Shown here: piece by piece, positions 62,847 to 64,000 of the stretch
Layout of the letters: each line of letters begins with the position of its first letter
Numbering within the stretch: the stretch's first letter is position 1
Source of the DNA: Rhodopseudomonas palustris
GTDB lineage: Bacteria; Pseudomonadota; Alphaproteobacteria; Rhizobiales; Xanthobacteraceae
DNA: 64,000 nucleotides
NCBI RefSeq assembly: GCF_013415845.1
Contig: NZ_CP058907.1
Coordinates: 5,174,501 to 5,238,500 of the forward strand
Direction: 5' to 3'
The notes under the pieces: model-generated
What the model was told of the DNA's origin: nothing
The model's input: the letters and a program-made list of their open reading frames with translations, nothing else
Databases searched by the model: none
Position numbers and translations under genes: made by a program

Positions 62847-64000
62847 CCGGCGATCGACGCGGCCGGCGGCTTCGGGCCCCAGCGCGTCACCAGCACGCTC
62901 AGCGCCGACGTCACACCGAGCAGCACCATCGAGCCTGCGGCGAGCAGATAGAAGCTGCCGGCGCTGCCGTGGTTCTTGATCAGCAGCCAGCCGCCGCCGA
63001 CCACGAACAGCAGCCGCCCGGTCTGCGCCAGCACCGGCCCCAGCACCCTGGCGGCGCCCTGCGCGGAAAAATACATCGAGATCGACAGCCCGATGAAGGC
63101 GTACATCGGCGCCGCGGCGCGGAGATATTGCTCACCGGCGAGCCGTACCGCCGCATCGTCGGTGAACAGGTCGATCCAGAGGTGCGGAAAGATCGCGATC
63201 CCGGTGCCGACCACGCCGACGAACAGGAACGACACCAGCCCGGCCGTCCAGGCGATCTGCCGCGCCCGCTTCACCCGGCCGGCCCCGATCGCCATGCCGA
63301 TCATCGGCACCGAGGCGATGCCGACCGCGAACGCGATCGAGGTCAGCATGAACTCCAGCCGGCCGCCGATGCCGTAGCCGGCCAGCACCGCGGTGCCGAA
63401 ATGCGCCAGCATGTGGGTGAAGATCGTGATGGTCAGCACCGACTGCAGCGGCGAGAAGCACGACACGGCGCCGACCTTCAAGATGTCGATGAACATGCCG
63501 CGCTCGATCCGGAAGCCGTCCAGCCGCGGCTTCACCCCGGCCCGGCCGGAGAAGATCACCCAGGCCATCACCGAAGCGCCGATCGAAAATGCCGTCAGCG
63601 TGCCGGCGGCAACGCCGGGCATACCGAACCGCGGGATCGGCCCGAAGCCGAGGCCGAGCGCGCCGCCGAGCACGATCTGCAGCACCGCCGAGCTGAGGAT
63701 CATCAGCGACGGCAGTTTCATGTTGCCGGTGCCGCGCAGGATCGCCGCGAAGGTGTTCATCAGCCACGGCACCACCGCGCCGGCGAAAAAGATGTGAACG
63801 TAGCCGGCGGCCTGGCTCAGCACCGCGCCGCGGCCGCCGAGCAGCGCCAGCGCGCGCTCGCCGAACGTCAACATCCCGACCGTGAACACCAAGCCGAAGC
63901 ACAGCCCGATCAGCAGCGCGTGCATCGCCAGCACCGCTGCGCGGTCGTCGTCGCCCGAGCCGAGCGCGCGCGCGATCGCCGAGGCAACGCCACCACCCAT
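62843..64000 (-). CDS. MATE-family efflux transporter, N-terminus outside window
   Basis: The visible 385 residues reach the right edge without a convincing start, so the N-terminal one or two helices lie outside. About nine hydrophobic segments are visible with MATE-type repeats (AAILRGTGNMKLPSLMIL, GIASVPMIGMAIGAGRVKRA). It is likely a sodium- or proton-coupled multidrug exporter; the substrate is unknown. Confidence 0.88.
   Translation of the reverse strand: MGGGVASAIARALGSGDDDRAAVLAMHALLIGLCFGLVFTVGMLTFGERALALLGGRGAVLSQAAGYVHIFFAGAVVPWLMNTFAAILRGTGNMKLPSLMILSSAVLQIVLGGALGLGFGPIPRFGMPGVAAGTLTAFSIGASVMAWVIFSGRAGVKPRLDGFRIERGMFIDILKVGAVSCFSPLQSVLTITIFTHMLAHFGTAVLAGYGIGGRLEFMLTSIAFAVGIASVPMIGMAIGAGRVKRARQIAWTAGLVSFLFVGVVGTGIAIFPHLWIDLFTDDAAVRLAGEQYLRAAAPMYAFIGLSISMYFSAQGAARVLGPVLAQTGRLLFVVGGGWLLIKNHGSAGSFYLLAAGSMVLLGVTSALSVLVTRWGPKPPAASIAG

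Overview
The window is high-GC alphaproteobacterial chromosome. Protein family content and gene order (argH-lptM-lysA beside divergent tlpA, a cpdR-type regulator, DUF2478 genes around the mod operon, a PRC-barrel gene behind an EcfG-type promoter) fit the Nitrobacteraceae (Bradyrhizobiaceae), most probably Rhodopseudomonas palustris or a close relative. This assignment rests on recognising families, not on a search. Several families of short palindromic intergenic repeats are scattered through the window. I see no prophage, insertion sequence, plasmid gene or CRISPR array.

Layout. 1-3.6 kb: the end of a secreted hypothetical protein, a DNA-binding/TPR regulator, and a divergent PatA-like subtilisin homologue that has lost its catalytic serine. 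3.6-9 kb: a molybdate block (modE-modA-modB-modC-DUF2478, divergent mop, second DUF2478) with two ModE-type palindromes. 9.4-17.3 kb: a two-gene redox operon encoding an oversized pyruvate:ferredoxin oxidoreductase and a single-chain Nfn-like ferredoxin:NADP oxidoreductase, preceded by an FNR/FixK-type site. 17.5-22.6 kb: polA carrying two in-frame insertions, pyrE and a DUF2865 protein. 22.9-32.2 kb: glycogen phosphorylase, a thioesterase-fold protein, arginase, an ABC-F ATPase, a DUF2125 protein and a ChaC-like protein. 32.2-40.4 kb: plsC, a DUF218 protein, ftsEX, a zinc-ribbon protein, cpdR, a large TIGR02302-type membrane protein and pcaC. 40.6-46.7 kb: argH-lptM-lysA, tlpA, a small motility-type protein, and a quinone reductase divergent from a LysR regulator. 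46.7-54.3 kb: 3-hydroxyacyl-CoA dehydrogenase, etfBA, a PduO-type cobalamin adenosyltransferase, a HIG1 protein, a BrkB-type protein, a hybrid histidine kinase, gluQ and an AlkA-like glycosylase. 54.5-57.3 kb: nikR divergent from a TonB-dependent receptor with an exact NikR operator between them. 57.3-61.8 kb: a candidate small RNA with a micro-ORF and a full-length Shine-Dalgarno, then PRC-barrel, GH13 glucosidase and small stress-type genes with EcfG-like promoters. 61.9-64 kb: tRNA-Gly(CCC), an Ogt-like methyltransferase and a truncated MATE transporter.

How it fits together. Molybdate supply, a PFOR and an Nfn-type enzyme sit side by side with Mo- and oxygen-responsive sites. This suggests a reductant module for anaerobic or nitrogen-fixing growth (inference). 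etfAB and the hydroxyacyl-CoA dehydrogenase serve beta-oxidation-type metabolism. nikR plus the receptor form a nickel-uptake switch. The most unusual single feature is polA: its 5'-nuclease domain contains about 100 residues that resemble a Pol I thumb, encoded by DNA of clearly different base composition.
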